DNA of 6,700 nt, taken from the NCBI GenBank assembly GCA_002733385.1, contig NVVO01000008.1:6985-13684 (forward strand), read 5' to 3'. Shown piece by piece: positions 5,943 through 6,700 of this stretch. The notes beneath the pieces were generated by a model, which was not told the origin of the DNA, made no database searches, and worked only from the letters and a program-made list of their open reading frames with translations. The first letter of the stretch is position 1, and each line of letters begins with the position of its first letter. The position numbers and the translations under genes are program-made. This DNA is from Robiginitomaculum sp. (GTDB lineage Bacteria; Pseudomonadota; Alphaproteobacteria; Caulobacterales; Maricaulaceae).

Positions 5943-6700
5943 ATGAAAACTGTTCACTGTATTGCAGGCCCGACGGCGAGCGGCAAGAGTACTTTTGCGG
6001 TAAAATTGGCCGAACGCTTGGGCGGTGAAATTGTCAACGCCGATGCTTTGCAAGTCTATAGCCATTTGCGTGTACTTTCCGCCCGCCCAAACGAAGCGGA
6101 AATGGTGGGCATACCCCATCATTTGTTTGGCCATATCCATCCGCGAACCCGCTATTCCGTCGGACATTGGTTACGGGAGGTCGACGGGTTGATCATTGAC
6201 ATTCTGGCCCGGGGGAAAACGCCCATATTGGTCGGCGGCACGGGGCTGTATTTCAAGGCTCTGACACAGGGTTTGGCACAAATTCCGCCCGTATCTGACG
6301 AGGTTGTGCGCCAAGCACAGGCCGTACTGGACGCTCAGGGTGTTGAGGCGCTCAGGGTTTTGGCCGAAACGCTAGATCCAGTTGCAACGGCGCGCGTTCT
6401 TGGCCATGATCCGCAACGACTATTACGCATTGTCGGGGTGGCCCAAGGCACAGACAAAGTGCTGAGTGTTTGGCAAAGGGACACCCACCCATTATTGCCG
6501 CGCGGCTCATGGAAGGGAACGGTGTTGTTGCCGCCGCGACGTGCACTTTACGACCGGATCAATTCGCGGTTTTCTGATATGATTAAAAACGACGGATTGG
6601 CGGAAGCTAAGGTTTTACGTCAATTAAAACTGGCCACGGATTTACCAGCTATGAAAGCCATTGGGCTGCGCGAATTACACGCATATCTGGACGGTGAAAT
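5943..6700 (+). CDS. miaA: tRNA dimethylallyltransferase MiaA, 3' truncated by window edge
   Basis: MiaA transfers a dimethylallyl group to N6 of A37 in tRNAs reading codons that begin with U. The frame stays open from the start to the window end: 252 codons, with roughly 50 residues missing compared with a typical protein of about 300. The Walker A loop GPTASGKST is at residues 9-17. The substrate-site NADALQVY is at 32-39, with the conserved Asp34. LSARP, IPHHLFG, VGGTGLY (97-103) and AIGLRE (239-244) follow in family order. Two adjacent in-frame ATGs exist at 5940 and 5943. AAGAGA at 5930-5935 is better spaced (seven bases) for 5943, but 5940 is equally possible. The promoter must overlap the serB 5' end. 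TATTAT at 5910-5915 resembles a -10 box, but no good -35 box accompanies it. Confidence 0.96.
   Translation, partial: MKTVHCIAGPTASGKSTFAVKLAERLGGEIVNADALQVYSHLRVLSARPNEAEMVGIPHHLFGHIHPRTRYSVGHWLREVDGLIIDILARGKTPILVGGTGLYFKALTQGLAQIPPVSDEVVRQAQAVLDAQGVEALRVLAETLDPVATARVLGHDPQRLLRIVGVAQGTDKVLSVWQRDTHPLLPRGSWKGTVLLPPRRALYDRINSRFSDMIKNDGLAEAKVLRQLKLATDLPAMKAIGLRELHAYLDGE

Overview
The window is almost certainly from the chromosome of an alphaproteobacterium with moderate GC content. The gene order hflK-hflC-DUF2065-degP on the + strand, facing serB with miaA divergent from it, is an arrangement I recall from that class. The MiaA also carries the alphaproteobacterial-style ADALQVY...LSARP region. 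Nothing in the sequence fixes the genus. There are no phage genes, transposase genes, CRISPR arrays, tRNAs or rRNAs.

Layout. Positions 1-2979 are a tightly packed + strand envelope quality-control unit: the 3' end of hflK, hflC (4-nt start/stop overlap), a small two-helix DUF2065 membrane protein (2-nt gap), then a periplasmic DegP/HtrA-type protease after 62 nt. HflK and HflC form the SPFH complex that modulates the membrane protease FtsH, and DegP removes misfolded periplasmic proteins, so the unit covers both sides of the inner membrane. After 211 nt comes a complete MscS-type mechanosensitive channel (3191-4015), which releases solutes on osmotic downshock. It probably has its own expression signals, but no good promoter is visible.

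Positions 4016-5007 (992 nt) contain no convincing gene on either strand. The right half is rich in inverted repeats. The best is an almost perfect 20-position helix at 4704-4723/4759-4778 whose loop can also pair upstream. Others are a 10-bp helix enclosing an inner one at 4522-4571 and a four-part stem-loop at 4922-4973. Together they make a structured, possibly undescribed noncoding RNA the best candidate for something new here. The reading is inferential: I could not match it to a known RNA family, and neither its strand nor its ends are known.

Positions 5008-5925 (- strand) encode a full-length phosphoserine phosphatase, SerB. Head to head with it, from 5943 to the window edge, lies miaA, the tRNA dimethylallyltransferase, missing roughly its last 50 residues. 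Only 14-17 nt separate the two start codons, so each gene's promoter must lie in or overlap the other gene's 5' end.
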